Shown one piece after another: positions 8,648 to 17,466 of a DNA stretch of 64,000 bases (position 1 is the first letter of the stretch; each line of letters starts with the position of its first letter). The stretch spans positions 744,001-808,000 of the forward strand of contig JADJGQ010000001.1 of assembly GCA_016708025.1 (NCBI GenBank). Direction: 5' to 3'. A model generated the notes under the pieces. The model made no database searches and had not been told where the DNA came from. It was given only the letters and a program-made list of their open reading frames with translations. Origin of the DNA: a bacterium. Lineage in GTDB: Bacteria; Zixibacteria; MSB-5A5; GN15; FEB-12. The translations under genes and the position numbers were made by a program.

Positions 8648-9760
8648 ATGGAAACATACAGAATGAGCAGCAAGCTTCGCGAGCAAGAGCGCGAGTATCT
8701 CATTCAGACGGCCAACGATGTTACTCGTGGCGCGATCGCCACGACCATCTTTGTCGACGGCACTCCGGCAGAAACTATCCAGTGTCCGCATCCGCAGGAG
8801 ATCCTCCCGGATGAGATCCTCAACCTGGTCAAGTCGACGCATTACGAAAAAAAGCAGGAGATCGAACTCCTGTTGCAGTCGTACCGTCGGGTCCTGCAGG
8901 ATGGCCACCCGCTGACCATGCACCAGCTCGCGGTGATGCTGTACCACAAGGGATTTCTTTACGAGGCCCAGGAACTGCTTCACCAGGCGACCCGTATCAA
9001 CCCGGAACTTCATCAGTCGTTCAATCAGCTCAGTATAGTTGAATTGCTGATGGGGCGTCCGCACCAGGCGGTGGAATCGTCCGAGCGGGCGGTGGCAATG
9101 CGTCCGAATTTCGCAGACTACCACAATAATCTGGGCGAGGCGTTGCTTTCGGCGGGAGAGTCGCTGCGTGCGATCAGCCAGTTTGAACAGGCGGTGGCGA
9201 TTAATCTTTATTACGCAGATGCGTATTTTAATCTGGGGCTCGCCTGGCTGCATCAGGCGATGAGTTCCGCGCAACCGCAGATCATGATCGGACGCGTGGC
9301 GGATGCCATTCGCAAGGCCTGTCTCATCTATCCTGAGTTCTCCGGGCAGATGCTGGAATCCGGGCTGGCGAGCATGAAGGAACATCACCTGGCCCGCAGC
9401 TTTGAAATTTTCAGTTCGATACGCGATTCACGCCGGGAGGCGCGTCGTCATGAATTGGCCGCGGCCTACGTGCAGACCAGTCTGCTCCCGGAGCAGTTGA
9501 CCGAACGGTCGCTGCAGGAGCGGATCTCTGTCTTGACCGGCCAGGTCTCGCGCTACCCGATCTATCCCGACCTTCAGGCGGAGCTGGGCCAGGCATTTCT
9601 GGAAATGGCGAAACTTGCCTGCGGTCGATCGGTACAACATTTCAGGAAAGCGGTGGAGTTGAATCCATCCCTGACTCACAATCTCACCGCGTACGAGCGG
9701 GCAGAAGAGATCCTGGAAAATCTGGACAAACTTCTGGGCAACGTTTCACAGAAAGGCTGA
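8648..9760 (+). CDS. Cytoplasmic TPR protein of the polysaccharide cluster
   Basis: This 370-residue protein has no signal peptide or membrane helix. The first 75 residues are not recognised (they include TTIFVDGTPAETIQCPHP). From about 80 onward there are helical tetratricopeptide repeats, such as HQLAVMLYHKGFLYEAQELLHQ and NNLGEALLSAGESLRA, to near residue 215, then more divergent helical repeats. The start is supported by AGGAG about ten bases before the ATG. It lies 43 bases after the Wza-like gene and 7 bases before the tyrosine kinase gene, so it is presumably co-transcribed. CpsD-type kinases need an activating partner, normally a Wzz/CpsC membrane protein, which is absent; a scaffolding role for this protein is a guess. 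Confidence 0.75.
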   Translation: METYRMSSKLREQEREYLIQTANDVTRGAIATTIFVDGTPAETIQCPHPQEILPDEILNLVKSTHYEKKQEIELLLQSYRRVLQDGHPLTMHQLAVMLYHKGFLYEAQELLHQATRINPELHQSFNQLSIVELLMGRPHQAVESSERAVAMRPNFADYHNNLGEALLSAGESLRAISQFEQAVAINLYYADAYFNLGLAWLHQAMSSAQPQIMIGRVADAIRKACLIYPEFSGQMLESGLASMKEHHLARSFEIFSSIRDSRREARRHELAAAYVQTSLLPEQLTERSLQERISVLTGQVSRYPIYPDLQAELGQAFLEMAKLACGRSVQHFRKAVELNPSLTHNLTAYERAEEILENLDKLLGNVSQKG

Positions 9761-9767
9761 TGTCTGC

Positions 9768-10559
9768 ATGGCGTCGCAACATTCGATCATCGATTTCTTC
9801 AGTCTCGAGAGCGGTCCGGCGACCGAGTTCCGTCGCCTTCTGCATAACCTGCAGTTCCATAACAAGGATCGCGAGATGAAGGCGATCATGGTCACATCCT
9901 CGATGTTATCCGAGGGGAAGTCGACGGTGGCTGCATTACTAGCCCTGACCGCCGCTAAAAAGGGGATGAAGACGCTGTTGATCGATGCCGATGTCCGTCG
10001 CCCTACCATTCATAAGCTGTTCAAGATCCCTCGCCAGAAGGGGCTGTTGGATGTTCTGGTCGATAGTTTACCGGTGAAGGAATCGGTCAAGAAAACCTCG
10101 CTGGAAAAACTCGACCTGATCACGGCAGGCCGGACGCATGAATCGCCAGCGGATGTCTTTGATGCTGTGGCGATCGGACGAGTGATCCAGGAAATGAAGT
10201 TTTATTATGATATCATCGTCATTGACTGTGCGCCGGTGATCCCGGTCTCGGACCCGATGCTTCTGTCGCAGGAAGTCGATGGTATTCTGTTCGTCGTGAA
10301 GGCGGGCGCCACACAGCGCGATATCGTGCAGCGAGCCTCGTCGATCCTCAGCTCATCCACCAACAAGCTGTTGGGAGTGATCTTGAACAATGCCGACGGG
10401 ACCTTGCCGTACTTCTACAATCACGACTACTATGGTTACGACTATTCGCAGCGTCCATCGGATGCCAAAGACGGAAAGTCGGGTTCCGACAAGGGTTCGA
10501 AATCCGGTAAGACCAACGGCAACGGTGACCAGAAACCCAAAAACAGTCTTTCCCGCTAA
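9768..10559 (+). CDS. CpsD/CapB-like bacterial tyrosine kinase
   Basis: This 263-residue cytoplasmic BY-kinase has Walker A SMLSEGKST near residue 44, Walker A' LLIDADVRRP near 70, Walker B IIVIDCAP, and a C-terminal tyrosine cluster (YFYNHDYYGYDY) that is the usual autophosphorylation site. A Lys/Gly/Ser-rich tail of about 30 residues follows. These kinases control polymerisation and export of capsule or exopolysaccharide by cyclic oligomerisation. Wzc-type kinases carry a membrane Wzz domain; here only the kinase half is encoded, as in Gram-positive CpsD, and no CpsC partner is in the window. It sits between a TPR gene and a polysaccharide deacetylase gene. Confidence 0.88.
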   Translation: MASQHSIIDFFSLESGPATEFRRLLHNLQFHNKDREMKAIMVTSSMLSEGKSTVAALLALTAAKKGMKTLLIDADVRRPTIHKLFKIPRQKGLLDVLVDSLPVKESVKKTSLEKLDLITAGRTHESPADVFDAVAIGRVIQEMKFYYDIIVIDCAPVIPVSDPMLLSQEVDGILFVVKAGATQRDIVQRASSILSSSTNKLLGVILNNADGTLPYFYNHDYYGYDYSQRPSDAKDGKSGSDKGSKSGKTNGNGDQKPKNSLSR

Positions 10560-10576
10560 TCCAGCCGAATATCGAT

Positions 10577-11455
10577 ATGAGTAAGCAGGTGAACTTGCTG
10601 ACAGTTGACCTCGAGGAATGGTATGTCGTCGAGGTACTGCAGAGTCGGTTCAAAACCGAGGACTGGCCGCATTTGCGGTCGACCGTGGTGGAGAACTGCC
10701 GACGTTTGCTCCATTTGTTCGATCGAAAGGGGGTGACCGCGACCTGGTTTGTGCTGGGTTGGGTTGCGGAGAAGCATCCGCACCTGATCGCCGAAATCGC
10801 GGACCATGGCCATGAGATCGGCTGTCACAGCTACCAGCACCGTCGCGTTGACAAATTGGATGCCGCGACATTTCGTGAGGATACTCAGCGTGCTATGGAT
10901 GCGATATTGAAGGCGTGCGGTATTAAGACCATGGGGTATCGAGCACCAAGCTGGTCGATGAACTCGAGCTGCAAATGGGCATTCAAGACCCTGGCTGAAC
11001 TGGGGTTTGCGTACGATAGTTCGATCTTTCCCATCAAACACGACTTGTATGGCATGCCGGACGGTCCACGCCAGTTATTCAAGATGCATTTTGAGGATGG
11101 CAGTTCGCTCTGGGAGATGCCTTCAAGCACTTTCCGGATGTTTGGCCTCAACTTGCCAATGGCGGGTGGGGGGTACCTGAGGCATTCTCCTTATTGGTAC
11201 ACTCGGGCGATGGTTAACCGGCTGAATGGCCAACACCAGCCTGCCATGGTCTACATTCATCCCTGGGAGCTTGATCCGAACCCACCGGAGATCGAAGGAT
11301 TGACGGCGATGCAGCGGTTCCGGACGTACGGATCGACCGCCCTTTTCCTGACCAAGCTGGAGCGGCTGTTGAATGACTTTGAATTTACCACTATTTCTGA
11401 CTACATTCGCTCTCACGGAAAAAAGCCGATCGGGTTCGAACGGCGCGACGGCTGA
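10577..11455 (+). CDS. XrtA-type polysaccharide deacetylase
   Basis: This 292-residue protein has a NodB-homology fold: the catalytic TVDLEEW near residues 9-15, the metal-binding HGHEIGCHSYQH around residues 77-88, and the GYRAPSWSM motif. The C-terminal part (SSTFRMFGLNLPMAGGGYLR and YIHPWELD) is the DUF3473 extension typical of deacetylases found with exopolysaccharide/exosortase loci. It would remove N-acetyl groups from the polymer made or exported by this locus. There is no signal peptide, so the enzyme as encoded is cytoplasmic. No exosortase is present here. The start codon has no clear ribosome binding site, but the conserved N-terminal strand begins right after it. Confidence 0.88.
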   Translation: MSKQVNLLTVDLEEWYVVEVLQSRFKTEDWPHLRSTVVENCRRLLHLFDRKGVTATWFVLGWVAEKHPHLIAEIADHGHEIGCHSYQHRRVDKLDAATFREDTQRAMDAILKACGIKTMGYRAPSWSMNSSCKWAFKTLAELGFAYDSSIFPIKHDLYGMPDGPRQLFKMHFEDGSSLWEMPSSTFRMFGLNLPMAGGGYLRHSPYWYTRAMVNRLNGQHQPAMVYIHPWELDPNPPEIEGLTAMQRFRTYGSTALFLTKLERLLNDFEFTTISDYIRSHGKKPIGFERRDG

Positions 11456-11578
11456 TTGTTCCCATAGCCATATCGTCCAAACAGTTCGCTCGGGTGTATA
11501 AAATCTACTTGACGACCCAACCGTTATTCGTAGGTTTGACCTACTACGCGAATTCGATACGCACGTGAAGGAGTTGTT

Positions 11579-12259
11579 ATGAAACGAATACTGATCATGC
11601 TTGCAGCCATCCTGATCACGGTGGGTGTGGCGGACGCACGGAGAAAGAAGGAAGTTTCCGGCACCATTACCGATGGCGTGTATCAGGATAATCGCTTCGG
11701 CTTCAAGTTGACGGTCCATTCGAACTGGCAAGCCAGAATGAAGAAGGACGAGGATAATTTCCGGTTGGTCCTGACACAGAAGAATTACGGCATACCGCCG
11801 GACTATCGTTCTGCACAGGATTACACCTATATTCCGCGTCTGGTCATCTATGCGGATACTTCGAGCATGAGCCCGAACGACATGCTGGATTCGCTGCGCA
11901 GCAGCACTTTCAAGTCAAAACAGAAGAAAGAGATCCTGAGCGAGTTCGAATTCCTGAACCAGCCGGACATCATTCCCAAAGACAAAAAAATGCCGCAGAT
12001 CGGCGGCAAGAGCGGTCTGGTTTGGAAGGGTGAGTCGAAATATGTCAAGGAGATCCAGGAATCACAGGCCTCCAATGCCGGTATGCGCGTATATGGCGCC
12101 TATTCCGGGAATGTGATCATCGTCAAGTCTGATGCCGGTATTATGCTGGTGATGCACCTGATGTGTGAGCACAACTTCCATGATGACGTTTACGCGGAAG
12201 TGGCGACGATGCTCAATTCGCTTGCTTTTACCCCCATCAGTAAAGACGATTCCGAGTAA
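11579..12259 (+). CDS. Secreted protein of unknown function
   Basis: This 226-residue protein has a signal peptide (MKRILIMLAAILITVGVADA) followed by a basic RRKK patch. A strong GAAGGAG lies 8 bases before the ATG. The mature part begins with GVYQDNRFGFKLTVHSNW, a motif often seen at the start of periplasmic domains that bind or process lipids or proteins in FCB genomes, but I do not recognise a named family. It is rich in charged residues and has no membrane segment or catalytic motif. It stands alone: a 123-base gap precedes it and a strong terminator follows directly (12267-12291). Confidence 0.7.
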   Translation: MKRILIMLAAILITVGVADARRKKEVSGTITDGVYQDNRFGFKLTVHSNWQARMKKDEDNFRLVLTQKNYGIPPDYRSAQDYTYIPRLVIYADTSSMSPNDMLDSLRSSTFKSKQKKEILSEFEFLNQPDIIPKDKKMPQIGGKSGLVWKGESKYVKEIQESQASNAGMRVYGAYSGNVIIVKSDAGIMLVMHLMCEHNFHDDVYAEVATMLNSLAFTPISKDDSE

Positions 12260-12266
12260 GTTCACG

Positions 12267-12291
12267 GGCCCCGGTCTTCCGGGGCCTTTTT
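12267..12291 (+). terminator. Rho-independent terminator
   Basis: A perfect 8-bp stem (GGCCCCGG, 12267-12274, with CCGGGGCC, 12279-12286), a TCTT loop and five T. It ends the secreted-protein gene at 12259. Confidence 0.92.
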
Positions 12292-12294
12292 CTG

Positions 12295-12323
12295 TTGACC
12301 GCATTCCCGCCTGCCACTATGTT
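12295..12323 (+). promoter_or_regulatory. Putative promoter of the lapA-lapB operon
   Basis: TTGACC (12295-12300), a 17-base spacer and TATGTT (12318-12323). It lies just after the terminator, so it would start a new transcript covering lapA, lapB, the SPOR gene and probably mutS-mutL. Confidence 0.5.
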
Positions 12324-12358
12324 ACGTAACCGGTTAGGATTACCGGGCTGGAGGACGT

Positions 12359-12727
12359 ATGTGGATTATTCGAGCCATCCTGATCGCTGTCATGCTCATC
12401 CTGGTGATAGCGTTCGCGTACAACAACTTCGGGCCTGAACAGAAGGTCGATGTCTATCTGCGGCCGGTGATGCCCAATTACCTGGATGTCCCGCTGGTGA
12501 CGGTGGTCTTTTGGTCGCTCGTGGCCGGGATGGTGATGTCGCTGCTGATCTTCATTTCAATCTATATAAAGCAGTCAGTGGACATGCATGCCGCCAAGCG
12601 GCGGATCAAGGCATTGGAAGGCGAGGTCGGCATTCTGCGGAATCGCCCGATCGAAGAATCGGCGGAACTGCTCAAGGGAGCCGACAGCCGGATCAGGGAA
12701 AGCAAGTCGCCGTTTAGCGAAGGATAA
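12359..12727 (+). CDS. lapA: LapA-domain membrane protein
   Basis: This 122-residue protein has two membrane helices (about 3-22 and 44-68) separated by a short loop, then a cytoplasmic coiled coil (KRRIKALEGEVGILRN), the layout of LapA/YciS (DUF1049). In E. coli LapA and LapB regulate lipopolysaccharide assembly, partly by controlling LpxC turnover. GGAGG stands five bases before the ATG. A lapB-like TPR gene follows after four bases, the same gene order as in Proteobacteria. The helices and order make the call good; the physiological role here is by analogy. Confidence 0.8.
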   Translation: MWIIRAILIAVMLILVIAFAYNNFGPEQKVDVYLRPVMPNYLDVPLVTVVFWSLVAGMVMSLLIFISIYIKQSVDMHAAKRRIKALEGEVGILRNRPIEESAELLKGADSRIRESKSPFSEG

Positions 12728-12731
12728 GCTC

Positions 12732-13820
12732 ATGCTTGATGCGCTCTTATTATTGCTCGTGTTCGTTTTTGGTGCGCTCGCCTTCTACTTGATGTATGAG
12801 CGCTTCTATAAAAAAACTCAGCATATCGAACCGTCGATGTATGTCGAGGCACTCCGTAATCTGCTGGATGGAAAGCAGGAATCGGCTTTCACCAAACTTC
12901 GGCAGGTGGTGGCGGAAGATGCCGGCAATATCGACGCGTATCTTCGACTCGGCCAATTATTGCGAGAGCACAATCGGCCGGACCGCGCGTTGCAGGTACA
13001 CAAAGATCTGACTCTTCGCTATGGTCTGACCAAATCCGACAAGATTTCGATCCTTCGAGAACTGGCCTCGGACTATCTCGCTCTCAATGACCATACGACG
13101 GCCGATGCCGCGCTCAAAGAACTGGCGACACTGGAGCCGGAGAACCATTGGGCCTTTGTCACACGCCTCAAACTCCAGGAAAAGGCCGGGCAGTGGGAAG
13201 AGGCTTACGATACGGCGGTGCAGTTGCTGAAGCTGGAAGGGAATAAGTCGAAAACGCCTTTGGCGCGGTTCAAATTCCAGCAGGGTGAGCAGTTGTACAA
13301 AACGCGTGAATACCACAAAGCGAGAATTGCGTATAAAGAAGCGATCAGTATTGATCCATCATTCGTGCCCGCCTATATCGCGGTGGGTGATTCATATCGC
13401 GAGGAAGAGCGATTCGAGGATGCGGTCAATTTTTGGACCAAGCTGATCGAGGCGGTCCCGGAGCAGGCGCACCTGGTGATCGACCGGCTGAAAAATGTGC
13501 TCTTCACACTGGGACGGTTCGGAGAGATAGTTGAGATCTGCCGCCAGATTTTGGAGCATTCGCCGAAAAATCTTGAAGCTCGCCGTGCGATGGCGGAGTT
13601 TTATGTGAAGAAAGGGGATCTTGAGGCGGCCGAGGAGATGCTTGAAGCGATCCTCGATGAACAGCCTGAGGATCCGTTTGCGATAGTGGAATTGGTCCGG
13701 ATCTATCTTGAATTGGGCGACAACAAGCGACTGCATGAACTTCGGCGAGCGCTTGAGTTTAAGCGTGATCGGAAGCGATCGCCGGCGAAGCCGGGGAATC
13801 CCGCGGTCATTCGCAGTTAA
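12732..13820 (+). CDS. lapB: LapB-like membrane-anchored TPR protein
   Basis: The start is placed at the ATG at 12732, four bases after the lapA stop; longer readings would run back inside lapA. The 362-residue product begins with one membrane helix (MLDALLLLLVFVFGALAFYL) and continues with TPR repeats through the whole length (for example AYIRLGQLLREHNRP-like, ARIAYKEAISIDPSF, AAEEMLEAILDEQPED). This matches LapB/YciM, which scaffolds lipopolysaccharide assembly. E. coli LapB ends in a rubredoxin-type zinc domain with two CxxC pairs; here the C-terminus is short and basic (ALEFKRDRKRSPAKPG) and there is only one cysteine, so the metal domain is missing. The adjacent lapA supports the call. 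Confidence 0.75.
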   Translation: MLDALLLLLVFVFGALAFYLMYERFYKKTQHIEPSMYVEALRNLLDGKQESAFTKLRQVVAEDAGNIDAYLRLGQLLREHNRPDRALQVHKDLTLRYGLTKSDKISILRELASDYLALNDHTTADAALKELATLEPENHWAFVTRLKLQEKAGQWEEAYDTAVQLLKLEGNKSKTPLARFKFQQGEQLYKTREYHKARIAYKEAISIDPSFVPAYIAVGDSYREEERFEDAVNFWTKLIEAVPEQAHLVIDRLKNVLFTLGRFGEIVEICRQILEHSPKNLEARRAMAEFYVKKGDLEAAEEMLEAILDEQPEDPFAIVELVRIYLELGDNKRLHELRRALEFKRDRKRSPAKPGNPAVIRS

Positions 13821-13849
13821 CCCGTGAACCTGCCATAGCGGCACCTATC

Positions 13850-14866
13850 ATGAAAATCATTGTACTGGCCGTTGCGCTGGCGCTGGTTCTTCCAGCCGCC
13901 GGGCGCGCAGATGACATTGACGAGATCTACCAGGCTATCCAGAAGGGGAGATGGCGGGCGGCAGCAGACCGTCTGGCCGAAATGAAGGACGTCAATTCAA
14001 ACGGCAATCTCCTCTTTTTGCACGGGCTACTGGAACGGTCAGGGGACCGGGCCGCAAAGTTCTTTGAGACCGCCTTGACCCGGTCGGTTTCCGTCAAGTT
14101 TCAAGAAGAGATTTACATTCGGCTGGCCCAGTATTACTTGCAGATGGATAATCTGGGCAGAGTCTCGGAGATCACCAATGAGTACCGGACCCGGTTTGAA
14201 AAGGGGAAGCACCGCGTCGCGATGGCTCGCATACGCATCCTGGCCGAAGAAATGAACGGAGACCGTACGGCGGCTCTGGGTCTTAATGAACGGTATATGA
14301 AAGCGAATAGCCGGGGAGAGTCGGCCGACTGGGGAAAGATGGATCTTGCCCGAATACTCCTGGGTTCGCGCGGTGACGAAACCGGCGTGGAGAAGCTACG
14401 CGATCTCTCCGCAAGCAGTTCTGAGATCGCAGTGCCGCAGGCGATGGCTATCCTAGGGGAATATCATATGGAGAAAGGGGAGATCGAAGAGGCTATGCGC
14501 TGTTACGAGTTGCTGCGGGAAGAGTACCCATCGGCTATCGGTCTCGACCTCCTTGCGCGGCAACTGGGACAATCGGCTCGCCCTAAGATGACGATCACAA
14601 CACAGTCCGCTAAGCCAAAGCCGCTCCCGAAAGCGGAAAAATATGCGATTCAGGCAGGGGCGTTTTCATCGCAGAAATTCGCCAACGAACAAGTCGACCG
14701 CTTGCGAAGAGAACGGCTGCCGACCAAGGTGGAGAAAAAAGAATCTGACGGCCGGACGCTTTGGGTGGTATATATCGGCGAGTATAAAGACCTTCGCGCC
14801 GCTGAAGAAGCGCGCCAGAAACTGCAGAAACGGTACGGTGAGACGTACGAAGTTGTCCCGCGCTGA
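13850..14866 (+). CDS. Periplasmic SPOR-domain protein
   Basis: This 338-residue protein has a signal peptide (MKIIVLAVALALVLPAAGRA). The middle section (about 20-235) is helical and TPR-like (YIRLAQYYLQMDNLGR, AMAILGEYHMEKGE). The last 75 residues are a SPOR domain (KYAIQAGAFSSQKFANEQ, then LWVVYIGEYKDLRAAEEA), which binds glycan strands stripped of stem peptides at division sites. It is therefore likely an envelope or septum protein. The stop TGA shares its last base with the mutS start (14866), so the two are coupled although their functions are unrelated. Confidence 0.82.
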   Translation: MKIIVLAVALALVLPAAGRADDIDEIYQAIQKGRWRAAADRLAEMKDVNSNGNLLFLHGLLERSGDRAAKFFETALTRSVSVKFQEEIYIRLAQYYLQMDNLGRVSEITNEYRTRFEKGKHRVAMARIRILAEEMNGDRTAALGLNERYMKANSRGESADWGKMDLARILLGSRGDETGVEKLRDLSASSSEIAVPQAMAILGEYHMEKGEIEEAMRCYELLREEYPSAIGLDLLARQLGQSARPKMTITTQSAKPKPLPKAEKYAIQAGAFSSQKFANEQVDRLRRERLPTKVEKKESDGRTLWVVYIGEYKDLRAAEEARQKLQKRYGETYEVVPR

Positions 14867-17466
14867 TGCAGACCAATGATTCTTCTCTTACGCCGCTGAT
14901 GCGGCAATATCAGGCGATCAAAGCACAACACCCAGACAAGATCCTCTTCTTCCGGATGGGGGATTTTTATGAGATGTTTGGCGAGGATGCCGTCAAGGCC
15001 GCGCCGATGCTCGGGATCGCGCTGACCTCGCGCTCGCACGGCAACTCCGAACGGGTACCCTTGGCGGGAGTGCCGTATCATGCGATGGACCGCTATCTTT
15101 CACGCCTGGCTGCTCGTGGCGAAAAGGTAGTCATTGTCGAGCAGGTGGAAGATCCGAAGACCGCCAAAGGGCTGGTCAAGCGGGAGATCGTTGAGATCGT
15201 CACGCCGGGTACCTCGACCATCGACTCACCCGAAGAGCCTGCTCGAATCGCCTGTCTTGCGGCGTTGTACCAGAAAGATTCGAATCGGATCGGGATCGCC
15301 ACGCTGTATATCGCGACCGGGGAGTTTCAGGTAGATGAAGGAGATGCGCAGTTGATGGTTGAGCGACTTCGCGTCGCGGAGCCGTCGGAACTGCTTTTCC
15401 CCGCAACCACCGAAAAGAATGCGGTGGCCGATCTGCTCGGATATAGTCGGACAGCGGCGCAACTGACCCCCTACGAAGAGTACAATTTTGATCTGCCGAC
15501 CGCACGTCGCGAACTTAACGGCCATTTCGGGACGGTCACTCTCGAGTCTTTCGGCGTCGACCATGCCCCGCTAGCGATCACCGCGGCGGGGGCGATCCTT
15601 CGGTACCTGAAAGAGAATCACCGTGAGCAGCTCTCGCACATCACCCAGCTGATCCGCTACGATGACTCAGCCTTTATGCCGCTCGATTACAGCACAGTCC
15701 GGAATCTGGAACTGGTAAAGAATACCGCCAATTCCACTGAAGAGAATTCGCTCTTGGCGGTGATGGATCTCTGTCACACGGATGCCGGACGCCGGAGGCT
15801 TCGCTCAAATCTGCTTCGACCGTTTCGCTCCAAAGCAAAGATAGAACGTCGCCAATCTGGCGTGACCGAATTGGTCAAAAATCGCGACCTTTGCTACCTG
15901 ATCCGTCAGCAAACGAAGCAACTCCCCGATCTGGAGCGACTGGCCGGCAGACTTGGTATCGGCAAACTGAATCCGCGACAGATGGGATCAGTGGGGCAGG
16001 CGCTTTCGACGGCTCAACACCTGAAGTCAGTCCTTGGGCCGGCGTTTTCCGCGCACCTGAAAGAACTCGCGGCCGAGATCCCGGATACAACTGGTTTGAG
16101 TCTGCGAATCTCTTCTGCCTTGGTTGATGAGCCGCCATTGTCTGCGCAAAAGGGGGGGATATTCAGGCAAGGATACGCGGAGGCGCTAGATCATCTGAAT
16201 GACTCCATTAAAGAGGCGCGGCTGTATATCGGGTCACTGCAGAAAGTAGAACGAGATCGGACCGGGATCGCGACGCTCAAGGTTGGCTTTAATCAGGTCT
16301 TCGGCTATTACATAGAGATAACGCGCGCCAATGCCGCGTCTGTACCATCCGAGTATATCCGCAAGCAGACTCTGGTGAATGCCGAGCGCTATATAACACC
16401 GGAGCTGAAAGAAAAAGAAGAGCTGATCCTGGCCGCCGAAGAGAAGATCAACCGACTGGAACTGGAATTGTACCAGCAGTTGATCGATCACCTGAACGGA
16501 TCGATCAATCTGATCCTCAGGACGGCGGAGATATTAGCGGAGATCGATCTGGTCTCATCGCTGGCTGAACTGGCGGTCACACGTGGCTACTGCTGCCCGG
16601 AGATTCACGAGGATGACCTCCTGCAGATCACCAATGGGAGACACCCGGTGATCGAAGCGGTCCTTCCGCCGGGAGCATTTGTCTCCAATGACCTGGAATG
16701 CTCGATCGAAACTAACCGAATACTGATCCTGACCGGCCCGAATATGTCGGGAAAATCAACGTACCTTCGGCAGATCGGCCTGATAGTCATCATGGCGCAG
16801 ATCGGTTCCTGGGTCCCGGCAGACAAAGTGCATCTCGGACTGGTCGACCGTGTATTCACACGAGTGGGCGCGCTGGATAATCTGGCGCGGGGACAATCGA
16901 CCTTCCTGGTCGAGATGATCGAGACCGCGAATATCGTGCACAATGCCACGGAGCGATCACTAGTTCTTCTGGACGAAGTCGGCCGCGGAACCTCGACCTT
17001 CGACGGTCTCTCCGTTGCCTGGTCGGTCGTGGAGTATCTGAATGATCAGCGGAAATCACGGACAGTCTTTGCGACGCATTATCACGAATTGACCGGCATG
17101 GCGGAGATCTATCCGACGGTGCACAATTTCCAGGTGGCAGTCAAGAAATGGGAAGACCGCGTTGTATTCCTGCATAAGATCATCCCCGGCGGATGCGACG
17201 ACTCGTACGGTATCGAGGTCGCAAAACTGGCGGGTCTGCCGCGCCAGACGATCCAACGCGCAAAGTCTGTTCTGCGTTTGCTGGAATCAGGAAAGTTCAC
17301 GCAATCCGAATTGGGACGGTCTCTCTACAAAGAGAAGATGCAGCCGACACTTTTTGATCCCCAGCCATCCGCTTTGGAGACGAAACTCCGGGATCTGGAT
17401 ATCAACACACTGTCACCCGTGCAGGCGTTTGATCTCTTGCGTAAGCTAAAGGAGGAGCTGTCATGA
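14866..17466 (+). CDS. mutS: DNA mismatch recognition protein MutS
   Basis: This 866-residue protein is full length for bacterial MutS. The mismatch-reading Phe-x-Glu motif is present (GDFYEMFGEDA, about residues 32-42). The Walker A loop GPNMSGKSTYLRQ lies near 625, followed by Walker B LVLLDEVGRGTSTFDG and the ATHYHEL motif. The C-terminal dimerisation tail includes SPVQAFDLLRKLKEEL. MutS finds mismatches and loops and recruits MutL, encoded by the next gene with a 4-base ATGA overlap. The start codon overlaps the SPOR-gene stop; no better start is nearby, and the protein opens with the conserved LTPLMRQYQAIK. Confidence 0.97.
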   Translation: MQTNDSSLTPLMRQYQAIKAQHPDKILFFRMGDFYEMFGEDAVKAAPMLGIALTSRSHGNSERVPLAGVPYHAMDRYLSRLAARGEKVVIVEQVEDPKTAKGLVKREIVEIVTPGTSTIDSPEEPARIACLAALYQKDSNRIGIATLYIATGEFQVDEGDAQLMVERLRVAEPSELLFPATTEKNAVADLLGYSRTAAQLTPYEEYNFDLPTARRELNGHFGTVTLESFGVDHAPLAITAAGAILRYLKENHREQLSHITQLIRYDDSAFMPLDYSTVRNLELVKNTANSTEENSLLAVMDLCHTDAGRRRLRSNLLRPFRSKAKIERRQSGVTELVKNRDLCYLIRQQTKQLPDLERLAGRLGIGKLNPRQMGSVGQALSTAQHLKSVLGPAFSAHLKELAAEIPDTTGLSLRISSALVDEPPLSAQKGGIFRQGYAEALDHLNDSIKEARLYIGSLQKVERDRTGIATLKVGFNQVFGYYIEITRANAASVPSEYIRKQTLVNAERYITPELKEKEELILAAEEKINRLELELYQQLIDHLNGSINLILRTAEILAEIDLVSSLAELAVTRGYCCPEIHEDDLLQITNGRHPVIEAVLPPGAFVSNDLECSIETNRILILTGPNMSGKSTYLRQIGLIVIMAQIGSWVPADKVHLGLVDRVFTRVGALDNLARGQSTFLVEMIETANIVHNATERSLVLLDEVGRGTSTFDGLSVAWSVVEYLNDQRKSRTVFATHYHELTGMAEIYPTVHNFQVAVKKWEDRVVFLHKIIPGGCDDSYGIEVAKLAGLPRQTIQRAKSVLRLLESGKFTQSELGRSLYKEKMQPTLFDPQPSALETKLRDLDINTLSPVQAFDLLRKLKEELS

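Noticed and set aside
8492..9388. Minus-strand reading frame of 298 codons
   Set aside because: It lies wholly opposite the TPR gene at 8648 and the end of the export gene; the protein has no recognisable domain and is rich in His/Arg as expected for an antisense shadow.
11500..11578. TTGACG and TTGACC boxes upstream of the secreted protein gene
   Set aside because: No acceptable -10 lies 16-18 bases downstream of either, so no promoter is called.
12588..12731. Longer N-terminus for LapB
   Set aside because: It would overlap lapA in another frame; the ATG at 12732 directly begins the membrane anchor.
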